Of a stretch of 64,000 nt of DNA, positions 27,236 to 39,700 are shown piece after piece. The stretch is taken from NCBI GenBank assembly GCA_963808725.1, contig CAWEGO010000001.1:496001-560000 (forward strand), written 5' to 3'. The position numbers were made by a program, and so were the translations under genes. The first letter of the stretch is position 1; every line of letters starts with the position of its first letter. Source of the stretch: JAHFUA01 sp963808725. Lineage in GTDB: Bacteria > Acidobacteriota > Terriglobia > Terriglobales > Acidobacteriaceae. Below the pieces are notes generated by a model. The model was not told the origin of the DNA. It ran no database searches and worked only from the letters and a program-made list of their open reading frames with translations.

Positions 27236-28028
27236 GTGGAGATTTTAGTTTGCGCAAGAAGAGTGCCCGACACTTCGGAAAACGAGATCGAGCTCAACAG
27301 CGCCGGCAACGACATCGAGCGCGACGAGCTGGTCTATTCGATCAACGAACCCGATAACTACGCGGTCGAAGAGGCCTTGCAGATCACCGGCAAAGTGGGC
27401 GGGAAGGTCACCGTGGTCACGGTCGGTGGCGAGGATGACGAGGAGATCCTGCGCCGAGAGATGGCCATGGGCGCAAACCAGGCCGCGTTGATCTCCGACG
27501 ACGCCTTCCAGGGCTCGGACGGCAAGGGCATCGCCACCATCCTGAAGGCGTTCGTGCAGAAGGGTAAATACGACCTGATTTTGACCGGGGTGCAGGCCGA
27601 GGACGGGGGCGCGCAAGTCGGCGGAATGCTGGCGGCAATGCTGGATTATCCATTCGCCGCGTTGGTGAATTCCATTGAGGTCCTCGACGGCAAGAAGCTG
27701 AAGATTAGCAGGGAAATCGCCGGTGGCAATCGGGAGATGAATGAGATCGATCTCCCCTGCGTGCTCTCCATTCAGACCGGCATCAACGAGCCGCGTTATG
27801 TCGGCATGCGGGGCATCCGTGCGGTAGCTTCCGTCCCCATCCCGACTCACGGCGCGTCCGATCTCGGCGTTGATCCCGGCACAGTAGGGCAAGCTGCCGC
27901 CAAAGTGAAGCGCGTGGACTACTTCGTGCCCACGCTGGGCAAGGGCGCCGAGATGCTCCGCGGGCAGCCGCGAAGAAAACGTCGACAAGGTTCTGGAATT
28001 GGTCGCCGCCAAAGGAGGGTTGAAATAA
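27236..28028 (+). CDS. etfB: Electron transfer flavoprotein beta subunit, single frameshift
   Basis: 263 residues if one extra G within 27962-27964 is ignored. GTG 27236 follows GGAGG. 'ILVCARRVPDTSENEIEL' and 'NEPDNYAVEEALQI' begin a typical EtfB, with 'LILTGVQAEDGGAQVGGMLA' and 'IDLPCVLSIQTGINEPRY' in the AMP-binding fold. Past the extra base the homologous end 'SREENVDKVLELVAAKGGLK' lies in another frame and stops in TAATG, overlapping the etfA start. Without correction the frame fuses straight into etfA, giving a 592-residue EtfB-EtfA protein joined by a basic linker. It carries electrons from acyl-CoA dehydrogenase to the membrane oxidoreductase. Confidence 0.87.
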
Positions 28029-29014
28029 TGGCTCGCATTTTTGCTTACATCACGCACAAAGGCGGTGCGCCCGATGATACCGCTGCCGAACTGATCGCTG
28101 CGGCCAAGAAGATCGACCCGGCCGCATCTCCCACGGCCATTGTCCTCGGTTGGGGCGCGGACCTGGAGGCCGTGTGCGCGACGCTCCGTGCTTCTTATAC
28201 AGAAGTCTGGAGGATCGCCCATGAAAGCTTCGCGTATCCCAACGCCGAACTCATCCGCAAAGCCCTGGTGAAGGTGTTGCCCCCCGGCGTCATCGTGCTG
28301 GTCCCTCATGAGCATTTCGGAATTGATCTGGCTCCGGGGCTTTCCATCAAGCTGAACGCAGCCTTTGTCTCCGACGTGATTGCGATCAACGGAGTTGAGG
28401 GCGGCGATCTCAAAGTCGTCCGCCAGGAATTCGGGGGACAGGTGAGCGCGCACGTCCGGTGCGCTGTCTCCTCGGGCGCGGTAGTTACCGTACGCCCCGG
28501 CGCATTCAAGGCACTGGAGAGCGCTGTCGCCAACGGAACCGTCGTCGACAAATCCGCCGCCGTGGGCGTGCCGGCGGCTGGACGGCGCTATCTGGAAACG
28601 CTCGTCGCCGAAGCCGGTGATGTGGACATCACGAAGTACAACGTCTTGGTCTCAATCGGCCGTGGCATCCAGGAGAAAGACAATGTGGCCATCGCGCAGG
28701 AATTGGCCGAGGCCCTGGGTGCGGCGGTGAGCTGCTCGCGTCCGGTGGTCGATGCCAAGTGGATGGAAAAATCCCGTCAGGTCGGATCTTCGGGAAAGAC
28801 CGTTAAGCCCAAAGTGTACCTGGCATGCGGCATCAGCGGCGCCTTTCAGCACCTGGCCGGCATTAAGGGCAGTCCGTTTCTGATCGCCATTAACAAGAAC
28901 GCCAAAGCTCCCATATTCCAGGTAGCGGATGTCGGGATTGTGGACGACATCCTGGAATTCCTACCCGAATTGACCAACAAAGTCCGCGAAATGCGCAGCG
29001 TCGCAGCAAAGTGA
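28028..29014 (+). CDS. etfA: Electron transfer flavoprotein alpha subunit
   Basis: 328 residues. The C-terminal FAD domain is well conserved: 'VLVSIGRGIQEKDNVAIAQE', 'LGAAVSCSRPVVDAKWM', 'KPKVYLACGISGAFQHLAGI', 'IAINKNAKAPIFQVADVGIV'. The N-terminal half is the pseudo-symmetric EtfA fold. FAD in this subunit takes electrons from the dehydrogenase. The start ATG overlaps the etfB stop (TAATG), and the acyl-CoA dehydrogenase begins 10 bases after its stop. Confidence 0.93.
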   Translation: MARIFAYITHKGGAPDDTAAELIAAAKKIDPAASPTAIVLGWGADLEAVCATLRASYTEVWRIAHESFAYPNAELIRKALVKVLPPGVIVLVPHEHFGIDLAPGLSIKLNAAFVSDVIAINGVEGGDLKVVRQEFGGQVSAHVRCAVSSGAVVTVRPGAFKALESAVANGTVVDKSAAVGVPAAGRRYLETLVAEAGDVDITKYNVLVSIGRGIQEKDNVAIAQELAEALGAAVSCSRPVVDAKWMEKSRQVGSSGKTVKPKVYLACGISGAFQHLAGIKGSPFLIAINKNAKAPIFQVADVGIVDDILEFLPELTNKVREMRSVAAK

Positions 29015-29024
29015 GGCACCGCCC

Positions 29025-30704
29025 ATGATTGCACCCAAGACACTGAAATTAAGTTTGAAATCGCTCCGGGACTTCGCCAAGAAGCAGTTGCCGGACGAAA
29101 AACTCCGCGAACTGGATGACCGTGACGAGTGTCCCGTGGACATTGTCCGCTACATGTGCAACCCCGACCAGTTGGGCATCCAACTGCTATTTATTCCTGA
29201 AGATTGCGGCGGTTTCGGCGGCGGCGCCTTCGATGTGTATGCGGTCTGTGAAGAGATGGCGCGCATCGATCTGGGCGTGGCCACGGCAGTGCTGGCGACA
29301 TTCCTGGGCAGCGATCCCATCACAGTAGGTGCTACGCCAGAGCAGAAGAAGCACTGGCTCACGCGCATTGCTCAGGAAGGTTTGCTGTTCGCCTACGGCG
29401 CTACCGAGCCGGAAGCTGGCAGCGATCTGGGCGCGCTGAAGACCACCGCTGATCCGGTCCTGCAGGACGGCAAGATCGTCGGCTACAAAATCAACGGCGC
29501 CAAACAGTGGATCAGCAATGGTGGGATAGCAGATGTTTACACCGTTTTGGCGAACACACCCAAGGGGCCGAGCTGGTTCATCGTGGAAAAAGGCGCCAAG
29601 GGCTTTTCACACGACGAGCCGGAGGACAAACATGGCATCCGCCTGAGCAACACGGCAGCGCTCGCGTTCAGCGACGTCTACGTTGACGCCGACCGGCTCA
29701 TTGGCGGCGTCGAAGGCGAGGGGTTGAACCAGGCGCAGGCCGTCTTCGGTTATACGCGCGTGATGGTGGCGGCATTTGGCCTCGGCGGCGGGTGGGCGGC
29801 GCTCGACCGGGCAATTCCCTATTCCACCAAGCGCATCCAGGCCGGCGCACCGCTTTCCGAGAAGCAGGGATACACCCACAAGCTGATCGTGCCACACGTC
29901 GCGCACCTGGAAGCCGCCCGCGCCTATATAGAAGAGACGGCTCTGCGGATTGACGCCGGCGCCGAAGGCAGCCTGAACACCGAAGGCGCAATCGCCAAGT
30001 ACATGGCCACCGAAGCCGGCAATGCGGCTGCCGAGGCCAGCATCCAGGCGCTGGGCGGCTACGGCTACACCCATGAGTACATGGTGGAGAAGATCAGCCG
30101 CGATGTTCGCATCACCTGCATTTACGAAGGCACCTCCGAGATCATGGAGATGACCATCAGCCGCGACCGCTGGCAACTCCACCTGAAAACGCGCGGCCAG
30201 TACTACCACGAGCAAGCGCGCCAGTGCGAAGCGCTGCATGCGAAGCATCCGGAAGTCGGAGCCGACGTTGCTGCACTCGCGCTGCACGCGCTGGCTGAAG
30301 TGATGGAAAAGGCGCGTGTCGGTCGTCTGACGCGCTATCAGCACATTCTCTTGCGCCTGGGCGAGTTAATCGCGTTCGCGGAGTGCGCAGGTAGTTTGTG
30401 CCGCCGCGCGGCGCTGGCGGCCGACAGCAAGCTCGACGAAAAAGCCAGCCGGCGTTTCGACGCAAAAGCGCTGGCCGCGCTGAGCCGGGTCTTTGCTCGC
30501 GAGGCCGCGCTCAAGGTAGCCGAAGATGGCTGGCGTTGGGTCGTCGGGGCCGGTGGCGTCAGCGATTCAGAAATGGGTGCGTTCGAAACGGCTCTCGGCT
30601 TGCCTGCTATTCATCGCGCGCAGGCGGGCCTGATTGCCGACATGGATTACGTTGCGGATGTGCTGTACGGCCGCGCCGCAAAGCGCACAGTGCAAGCCGC
30701 GTAG
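29025..30704 (+). CDS. Acyl-CoA dehydrogenase
   Basis: 559 residues, longer than classic 380-residue enzymes because of a C-terminal extension (about 400-555). Conserved features are 'FAYGATEPEAGSDLGALKT', 'KINGAKQWISNGGIADVY' (flavin and substrate loops), 'QALGGYGYTHEYMVEKISRD' and the C-terminal 'CIYEGTSEIMEMTISR', whose Glu is at the usual catalytic-base position. It introduces a trans-2,3 double bond in an acyl-CoA and reduces EtfAB encoded just upstream. Its position between etfA and the megasynthase suggests it prepares or edits an acyl chain for that pathway (inference). The substrate chain length is unknown. Confidence 0.92.
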   Translation: MIAPKTLKLSLKSLRDFAKKQLPDEKLRELDDRDECPVDIVRYMCNPDQLGIQLLFIPEDCGGFGGGAFDVYAVCEEMARIDLGVATAVLATFLGSDPITVGATPEQKKHWLTRIAQEGLLFAYGATEPEAGSDLGALKTTADPVLQDGKIVGYKINGAKQWISNGGIADVYTVLANTPKGPSWFIVEKGAKGFSHDEPEDKHGIRLSNTAALAFSDVYVDADRLIGGVEGEGLNQAQAVFGYTRVMVAAFGLGGGWAALDRAIPYSTKRIQAGAPLSEKQGYTHKLIVPHVAHLEAARAYIEETALRIDAGAEGSLNTEGAIAKYMATEAGNAAAEASIQALGGYGYTHEYMVEKISRDVRITCIYEGTSEIMEMTISRDRWQLHLKTRGQYYHEQARQCEALHAKHPEVGADVAALALHALAEVMEKARVGRLTRYQHILLRLGELIAFAECAGSLCRRAALAADSKLDEKASRRFDAKALAALSRVFAREAALKVAEDGWRWVVGAGGVSDSEMGAFETALGLPAIHRAQAGLIADMDYVADVLYGRAAKRTVQAA

Positions 30705-30781
30705 CGTCATAAATCTTCTTTCAGGCAGTCGGCCATCTCTCAGTGGCCAGATGCCTCTTTCATACCGGCAGGAGTGTTGCC

Positions 30782-33700
30782 ATGGAAAGCACCGCACATC
30801 GAGCCATCGCGATCGTGGGGGCGGGAGCCGTTTTGCCCGACGCCCCCAATGTGGCCGCCTTTTGGGAGAACATTAAGAACAGCCGTTACAGCATCATCGA
30901 TGTCCCAGCGGAGCGTTGGAACCCGGCATTTTATTACGACGCTGATCCCAAGGCGCCGGACAAGACTTATTCCAAAATCGGCGGCTGGGTGCGCGAATTT
31001 GTCTGGGACCCGCTCAAGTGGCGCCTGCCGATTCCGCCGCGCGTGGCCAACGCTATGGACGAGTCGCAGCGGTGGGCCATCGCTGGCGTCCGGGAAGCCT
31101 TGGAAGATTACGGCTATCCCAAGCGGCCGCTGGACCTCGATCGCACGGCGGTAATCCTGGGCAATGCCATGGGAGGCGAGAGGCACTACCTCACCTCCAT
31201 GCGCGTGTTCTTTGAGGAACACGCTCACGACCTGGAGGAAAGCCCCGCTTTCGCCGCGTTACCAGAAGCGGTGCGGCGCGAGATCAGCCGCGAGGTGCGC
31301 GAGCGCATGGGCCAACGCCTGCCCGAAGTCACCGAAGACACCATGCCCGGCGAATTGTCCAACTGCATTGCCGGCCGCATTGCCAACCTCTACAACTTCC
31401 ACGGTCCTAACTACGTAACGGACGCAGCGTGCGCTTCGGCCATGGCGGCCATCAGTGCCGCGGCCGAGGGGCTGATCGAACACGACTACGACGTAGTGGT
31501 CACAGGCGGTATCGACCGCAACATGGGTGCCTCTACCTTCGTCAAGTTCTGCAAGATTGGCGCCCTCTCGGCCACCGGCACTCGCCCCTTTGCCGAGGGC
31601 GCCGACGGCTTCGTCATGGGGGAAGGCGCGGCTATCTTCCTGCTCAAGCGCCTGGCGGACGCCGAGCGCGATGGGGACAAGATCTACGCCGTGCTGCGCG
31701 GGATAGCCGGAGCGAGCGATGGCAAGGGAAAGGGAATTACGGCGCCGAACCCAGTGGGACAGAAGTTCGCCGTCGAGCGCGCCTGGCAAAATGCCGGATT
31801 ATCGCCGGCGACCGCCACCTTGATTGAAGGGCACGGTACCTCAACTCGGGTCGGAGATGTCGTCGAAGTGCAAAGCATGGTCGAGACGCTCAGCAGTTTC
31901 CATCTTCCCACCGGCTCGGTGGCGCTGGGATCGGTTAAATCGAATATCGGTCATCTCAAAAGCGCGGCCGGAGCGGCCGGCCTGTTGAAACTTTCTCTGG
32001 CGCTACGCGACAAGGTACTCCCACCCAGTCTGCATTGCGAGCGGCCGAGTCCGGACATCGACTTCGCCCACTCTCCGCTGTACGTCAACACCACGCTAAA
32101 GCCGTGGCCGGAGCCGTCCTGCGGCGTGCGGCGCGGAGGCTTGAGCGCCTTCGGTTTCGGCGGCACCAACTTCCACGCGGTGCTCGAGGAATACATCCCC
32201 CACCGGCTGAATGGCAACGGCAAGAAGACGGTCGCTGTCGGCGAGATGCCGGCCGCTGTGATCCAAGAGGCAACCATGAATGCGAAGGATTTCTCCCCCA
32301 CTTCCTCATCTTCTTATAAGGCACCTCTACGCGGCGCGCTGGTGATCGGCGGAGCATCGGATGCCGCACTGGCCGAGCGTCTGCGCGCGGCGCAGAAGGA
32401 TGCCCAGGCGGGCCGCGCGCCGGCGCCCGCCGCACCGGCAGAGTCCGACCTGCGCGCGCCCGAACGGCTGGCGATCGACTACGCCGATGCCGCCGAACTG
32501 GCGAACAAGTCGGGGCTGGCTTTGAGGGCTCTGGCAGCCCACCAGCCCGGAATGTGGAAAGTCCTGCGCGCGCAAGGCATCTTCCGCGGCCACGGTCCTG
32601 CGCCCAAGGTAGCGTTCATGTATACCGGCCAGGGTTCGCAGTACGTGAACATGCTGCGGCCGATCCGCGCCCTGGAGCCCATTGTCGCCGACACCTTCGC
32701 CGAGGCCGACCGCATCATGGCCCCGATTCTGGGGAAGCCCTTGAGTGAATACATCTACGTTGACGAAGCCGATCCCAAGGCCGTCGCGAAGGCGGAGGAG
32801 GACCTGCGCCAGACCGCCATTACCCAGCCTGCCGTACTGACAATTGACATGGCCATGACCCGCCTGCTGGCGGCTTACGGCATCCAGCCCGATTTCACCA
32901 TGGGCCATAGTGTCGGCGAGTACGGCGCCCTAACCGCCTCGGAGGGGTTGCCGTTCGAGGACGCCTTGGAGGCCGTCGCCGCGCGTGGGCGCGAAATGAC
33001 TCGCGTCTCGTTTAAAGACACCGGCCTGATGGCGGCGGTATTTGCGCCACTCACGGAAGTCGAGCGCCTGCTGAAAACGGTGGATGGCTACGTCGTGATC
33101 GCCAACATCAACAGCGAGCACCAGTCGGTCATCGGCGGCAGCACTCCGGCGGTGACCCAAGCCGTCGACATATTCCAGAAGGCCGGCTTCGAAGTCGTGC
33201 TCCTGCCGGTCAGCCACGCTTTCCATACCTCGATCGTCGCTCCGGCGAGTGAACCTTTGCGGCAGATGTTGTCGCGGCTGCGCCTGCAATCGCCGCGTGT
33301 GCCAATCGTTGCCAACATTGATGGTGAGTTCTATCCCACCGGGCCCGGTGTCGTACCCAAGATGCTCGACATGCTCGCTCACCAGGTTGCCGCTCCCGTG
33401 CAATTCATCAAAGGGCTGCGCACGCTGTACAAGGCGGGCGCGCGCATCTTTGTGGAAGTCGGGCCCAAAAAAGCCTTGCAGGGATTCGCCGACGATGTGT
33501 TCAGCGGAGATCCGGACGTGGTTTCGCTGTTCACGAATCATCCGAAGTTTGGCGACATCGCGTCCTTCAATCAGGCGCTGTGCGGCCTGTATGCAGCGGG
33601 ACTGGGTCGCGGGCAGGCTGAAGCCATCCGCGAGGTCACAGCGAAGCCGGCAGCTCTTGCCGCGCCAGATTTTTCTGCCGCGGAGGCGAAGCCCGTGCTG

Positions 33701-36700
33701 TCCGCCTCCACCCCAGCCTCGACGACTGCCTCAACGACGCTCGGAAACGGCGATCGCTACCTCGAGCTCGGACATATGTTTGCTGATGTTCTGGAGCGTG
33801 GCTGGCAGATGTACCACGGGCAGAACGGGACCGATCAGCCGGTGGCGATTACCGGAGCAGCCTTGGGCCTGCCCGGAACGGGCCACATCTTCGATGATGG
33901 GAACATCGGCCGCATCCTGCGGGGCGATCAGTTCATCGCCGCCGTTCCCGCGCAATTTCGCCGCGCCATGGCCGATAAACACATCACTCGCCTGGTGAAG
34001 AACAGCGGCGGGGAGGCGACCTTCGAAACCATTAATGACGTGGCCGAGGTGATCAAGCTGGCCGGGCGCGGAGGCGCCTTCGACCTGGAAAGTGAATTCG
34101 GTGTTTCCTCCGAGCGCCGGCTTGCACTCGATCGCACTACTTGCCTCGCGGTCGCGGCTGGGATTGACGCACTACGCGACGCCGGCATCCCGCTGGTGAT
34201 GCGCTACAAGACCACCAGTAAGGGCACTCAGCTACCGGAGCGGTGGGCACTGCCGGACGCCCTGCGCGACGATACGGGAGTGATTTTTGCTTCTGCCTTC
34301 CCGGGTTACGACTCGTTCACCGGAATCATGTCGCGCTATTATGAAGATCACGCTCGGCGTGAACAGTTGACTCTGCTGGAGAGCGTGCGCGTCCGGCTGG
34401 CGGAAGCGAATGGCCATTCGGCAGTTGGGCAAGAGCTTGACCGGCGCATCCGGGAGTTGCGAGCCTCCATCGAGAAGGAGCCTTTTGTCTTCGACCGCCG
34501 CTTCCTTTTCAAAGTCTTGGCGATGGGGCATTCGCAATTCGCCGAATTCATCGGCGCTCGCGGTCCTAATACCGCAATCAACGCCGCGTGCGCGAGTACG
34601 ACCCAGGGCGTGGCGCTGGCCGAAGACTGGATCCGCGCCGGACGCTGCCGCCGCGTGATTGTCATCTCGGCCGACGACGTAACTTCCGACAACATGATGG
34701 AATGGTTCGGCGCCGGCTTTCTGGCCAGCGGAGCGGCAGCGACTGACGATGTGGTCGAAGACGCCGCCATCCCGTTCGATCGCCGGCGGCACGGCATGAT
34801 TATAGGCATGGGCGCCGCAGCCCTTGTGGTGGAGAGCGCCGAAGCTGCGCGCGCGCGCGGCATCCAGCCCATTTGCGAAGTACTGAGCGCCGTGACAGCC
34901 AACAGCGCTTTCCACGGCACGCGTCTCGATGTCGAACACATCGGCCAGGTGATGGAGAATCTGCTGGCCCAGGCGGAAGTGCGCTGCGGAATTCGTCGTC
35001 AACAGATAGCCCCGCAAACGGTTTTCGTTTCCCATGAAACTTACACGCCCGCACGCGGCGGGAGCGCTTCGGCGGAGATCAACGCGCTGCGTCGCGTCTT
35101 CGGCAGTGCTGCGGACCAGATCGTTATTGCCAACACCAAGGGCTACACCGGCCACGCCATGGCGACCGGAATCGAAGATGTGCTCGCGGTGAAGTCGCTG
35201 GAAACGGGATTGGTGCCGCCGCTACCCAACTTCAAGGAAGTCGATCCCGAGTTGGGGGCGTTGAACTTGTCCAAAGGTGGCAAGTATCCGGTCGAGTACG
35301 CGTTACGGCTGGGCGCTGGGTTTGGCTCGCAGATCAGCATGACGCTGTTGCGCTGGGTAGCCACAAAAGATGGCGTACGCCCCGGTCCCAATGCACTGGG
35401 TTACTCCTATCGCATTGCAGACGTGGCTACGTGGCAAAGCTGGCTCAACCGGATCGCGCAGTATCCGACCGCCGATCTGGAAGTGATACATCGCACTCTG
35501 CGTGTGCGCGATCAAGGAGCCCCGGCGCGGGCAGCCGAAGGCACGCCGCGTGCGCGGGTTGTTACCATGCCCGCCCCCGCGTCTCGGCCGGCTGCATTCA
35601 CGAAACCAGAGCGCGTCGTTCCCGTTGCCGTAGCTTCCGCGGTCGAAACCGGCGTTACAGCAACTGCCGTGCTCGAGGAGCCGCTGACGGCCACCACAAA
35701 CGGCTATCCGATCGACGTATTCGATTTGGATGTCGACACGGAAGAGGACGTGGACGGCGAGACGATCATGCAGGCAGAAGCGCTGGCTACGATCGGCGAA
35801 GCCAATGGAAGCACACGCGAAGAAGTGGCCCCGCCGCCGCAAAAAGCTCAGCCTGTCGTCATCAAAGCGCCGGTAGCCCCTGCGCCCGAGGCGAAGGAAG
35901 AAACGAAACTTACGACACCGGCGCCGGTGGAAATCTCTGCCAAGGCTGGCGATTCGGTGAAGGAACGGATACTGGCGCTGGTCGTCGAGAAGACCGGCTA
36001 TCCGCAGGACATGCTGGACCTGGATACTCGACCTCGAGGCGGACCTAGGCGTTGATACGGTGAAGCAGGCAGAGATGTTCGCGGCCGTCCGCGAGATCTA
36101 CAACATTCCACGAGACGAGAGCCGCAAGCTGCGCGATTATCCGACGCTGGCCCATGTAATTCGCTTCGTCTTTGAGAAGCGTCCCGATCTGGCCGGCACA
36201 ACGCCACCCGCGACGGCAGCCGCGGCAGCAGCCCCACTCGCGGCGACGGTCGCTCCATCCCCAGTTAGCACTCCCGTTGCAGCGCCCGCCGTCGCACAGG
36301 CACCCACGGAAGATTCCATCAAGGAGAAAGTGCTGGAGATCGTGGCCGAGAAGACCGGCTATCCGAAAGACATGCTGGACCTCGATCTCGACTTGGAAGC
36401 GGACCTCGGCATTGATACCGTGAAGCAGGCTGAGATGTTTGCTGCCATCCGCGCCGTGTACGGGATTCCGCGTGACCAGGACCTCAAGCTGCGTGACTTC
36501 CCTACACTGGCGCACGTGATCAAGTTTGCGGTCGATAGACAGCCGGGAGGGATAGCAACCCCGGCTATCCCCATTGCTGCTACTGGTGCAACTCCACCCA
36601 CGACTGCGGTCGAAGCACCAGCCCCCGTAGCAGCGCCCGTCGTCGCACAAGCACCCACGGAAGACTCCATCAAGGAGAAAGTGCTGGAGATCGTTGCCGA

Positions 36701-39700
36701 GAAGACTGGCTATCCCAAAGACATGCTGGACCTCGATCTAGACCTGGAAGCGGACCTCGGCATTGATACCGTGAAGCAGGCAGAGATGTTTGCTGCCATC
36801 CGTGCGACGTATGGTATTCCGCGTGATCAGGATCTCAAGTTGCGTGACTTCCCCACACTGGCCCACGTGATTAAGTTCGCGGTCGATAGGCGGCCGGGAG
36901 CGGCCGCAACCCCGGCTGTCACCGTTTCTGCTGCTGGTGCCGCTCCACCCGCGACTGCGGTCAAAGTGCCGGTGCCACTTGCAGCAACTGTCACGCCACC
37001 TCCAGCCAGCAGCGACGCAACCGCTCCTGCGCCAGTCCCCAGCGCGATAGCGGCGCCCACCGAAGATTCCATCAAAGACAAAGTGCTGGAGATCGTGGCC
37101 GAGAAGACCGGCTACCCGAAAGACATGCTGGACCTCGATCTCGATCTGGAGGCAGACCTCGGCATTGACACTGTCAAGCAGGCGGAGATGTTTGCTGCCA
37201 TCCGCGCGACGTATGGTATTCCGCGTGACCAGGATCTCAAGCTGCGGGACTTCCCCACGCTGGCGCACGTGATTAAGTTCGCGGTCGACAGGCGGCCAGG
37301 AGCGACAACAACCCCTGCCGCTACGCAACCGGAAGCCGCAGCGGTTCCGCCATCAGCTCCGGCGCCGGTTGCCCCGCGCCCGATCCTGGCATCTTTCGAT
37401 GCAGCAGATAAGATTCCTCGGCGCGTACCTGTCGCCACGCTACGTCCAGCACCGAACCTGTGCAAGACAACCGGAGTCACGCTAGCTGCCGGCTGCCGCG
37501 TGGTCATCATGCCAGATCGCGGCGGAGTGGCAGAGGCGCTAGCTGGCCGGCTCCAGACCATGGGCGTCGAAGTCCTTAGCATTGACAGCACGCTCGACGC
37601 GGACGCGCTCGCCACCCGGCTGAAGAGTTGGGTGGCTGCCGGTCCCGTGCACGGGGTGTATTGGCTGCCGGCGCTTACCAGGGAGCCGGTCTTCACCGAT
37701 ATGGACGCGAACACCTGGCATGAGGCCCTGCGAGTCCGGATCAAGCTGCTGTTTACGACCATGCGCGCGTTGTACGAACAGGTTGCGACCGCAGGCACTT
37801 TTCTCGTTTCCGCAACACGCCTAGGCGGACAGCACGGTTATGACGCGGCCGGAGCAGTCGCTCCGTTGGGCGGCGCGGTGACCGGCTTCACCAAGGCTTA
37901 CAAGCGGGAGCGCCCGGACGTGCTCGTCAAGGCGGTAGATGTCGAAGCGGAACGCGCACCGTTGGAAGTCGCTGAGATCCTCGTCGAAGAAGCGTTGCGC
38001 GATCCCGGAGCAGTCGAAATCGGCTACCAGGCCGGGCAGCGCTGGACGGTCGGGGTCGAGGAACAACCGGCAGCCGACGGCAAGCCGGGAATGACGCTAG
38101 ACAAAAACACCGTATTCCTGATCACTGGAGCGGCAGGTAGCATCGTCACAGCCATCACCGCCGATCTGGCGGCGGCTTCGGGCGGCACGTTCTACTTGCT
38201 CGACCTGGTGCCGGAGCCCGATCCGAATAATCCTGATCTCAAGCGCTTCGCCAACGACAGAGATGGTCTCAAGCGCGAGCTGTTTACACGCATACAAGCG
38301 CGCGGCGAGCGCGCCACCCCGGTTCTGGTTGAAAAGGAGTTGGTGGCGCTGGAGCGAGCGCAGGCCGCCCAGAGCGCCATCGAGGCAGTGCGCGCGGCCG
38401 GTGGCACGGCGCGATACTTCAGCGTGAATCTCACGGACTCCGAGGCTGTCGCCAGGATTATCAAGCAGGTCCGGGAACGCAGTGGACGCATCGATGTCTT
38501 GCTGCACGCCGCCGGCATGGAGCGCAGCCACTTCCTGCCCGACAAGGAGTCGCGCGAATTCGATCTGGTCTTCAACGTCAAGGCCGACGGCTTTTTCAAT
38601 CTGCTGCGCGCCATCGGCGGCATGCCCCTTGGGGCAACGGTCGCATTCAGCTCGGTGGCCGGGCGCTTCGGCAACGGCGGGCAGACGGACTACAGCGCCG
38701 TCAATGATCTGCTGTGCAAGATCAGTTCGAGCTTCCGCACGACGCGGCCGGCCACCCGCGCCATTGCCATTGACTGGTCGGCTTGGGGCGGTATCGGCAT
38801 GGCTACCCGCGGTTCCATTGCCAAGATGATGGAGGTTGCGGGCATCGATATGCTGTCACCCGAGGCGGCGATCCCTATAATCCGGCGCGAGCTGACGGCC
38901 GGCGGCACTCGCGGTGAAATTGTGATCGGAAAGCGCCTCGGCATTATGCTGAGCGAATTTGACGCAACCGGCGGGCTCGATCTGCAAGCAGTGCAAGCTT
39001 CCGCTGAGAAGCAGTCTCAGGGACCGATGCTCGGCAAGGTTGCCGGACTCGGCGTTTACAGCGGCTTGACCATCGAGACGACGCTCGACCCAAAGGTTCA
39101 ACCGTTCCTGCACGATCATCAGATTGACGGCACACCCGTGCTGCCCGGCGTCATGGGCATCGAGGCATTTGCGGAAGCGGCGCTGTGGATGCTTCCCGGG
39201 TGGCACGTGGAGTCCGTCGAAGAGATGAACTTCCTGGCGCCATTTAAGTTTTACCGGAATGAGCCCCGCACGGTTACGGTTGAAATCATTTTGCATGCGG
39301 ACGGAAACGCCGTGGTGGCGGATTGCCGCCTGATCGGCCGCCGCCTGCTCCACAACCAGGCGGAACCGCAGGTAACGACCCACTTCACGGGACGCGTGCG
39401 GCTGGCGAGGCAACCGCTTGCCGCGATGCCCGGGTCGGCGCTAGTGGCGCCCTCTGGATCGGTGTTCGAAGCGGCCGACATTTACCGCATTTTCTTCCAC
39501 GGACCCGCGTACCAGGTGCTGGAACGGGCGTGGTGCGATGGGAACCGGGTGGTTGGGCTGATGGCGAAAGGCTTGCCCGCCAATCACCATCCATCTGAAA
39601 AATTGACGGTCGTGTCGCCGCGGCTGATTGAACTCTGCTTGCAGACTGCCGGTGTGTGGGAGCTGAAGACCCAGGGCTGGATGGGACTCCCGCAGCAAAT

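Noticed and set aside
27236..29014. A natural EtfB-EtfA fusion protein
   Set aside because: The homologous EtfB C-terminus and its own stop (TAATG) are present in the next frame, and the fused linker is an out-of-frame Arg-rich stretch; one extra base explains it better.
36297..37318. CRISPR-like repeats
   Set aside because: Units are about 265 bases, in frame, and encode acyl-carrier domains.
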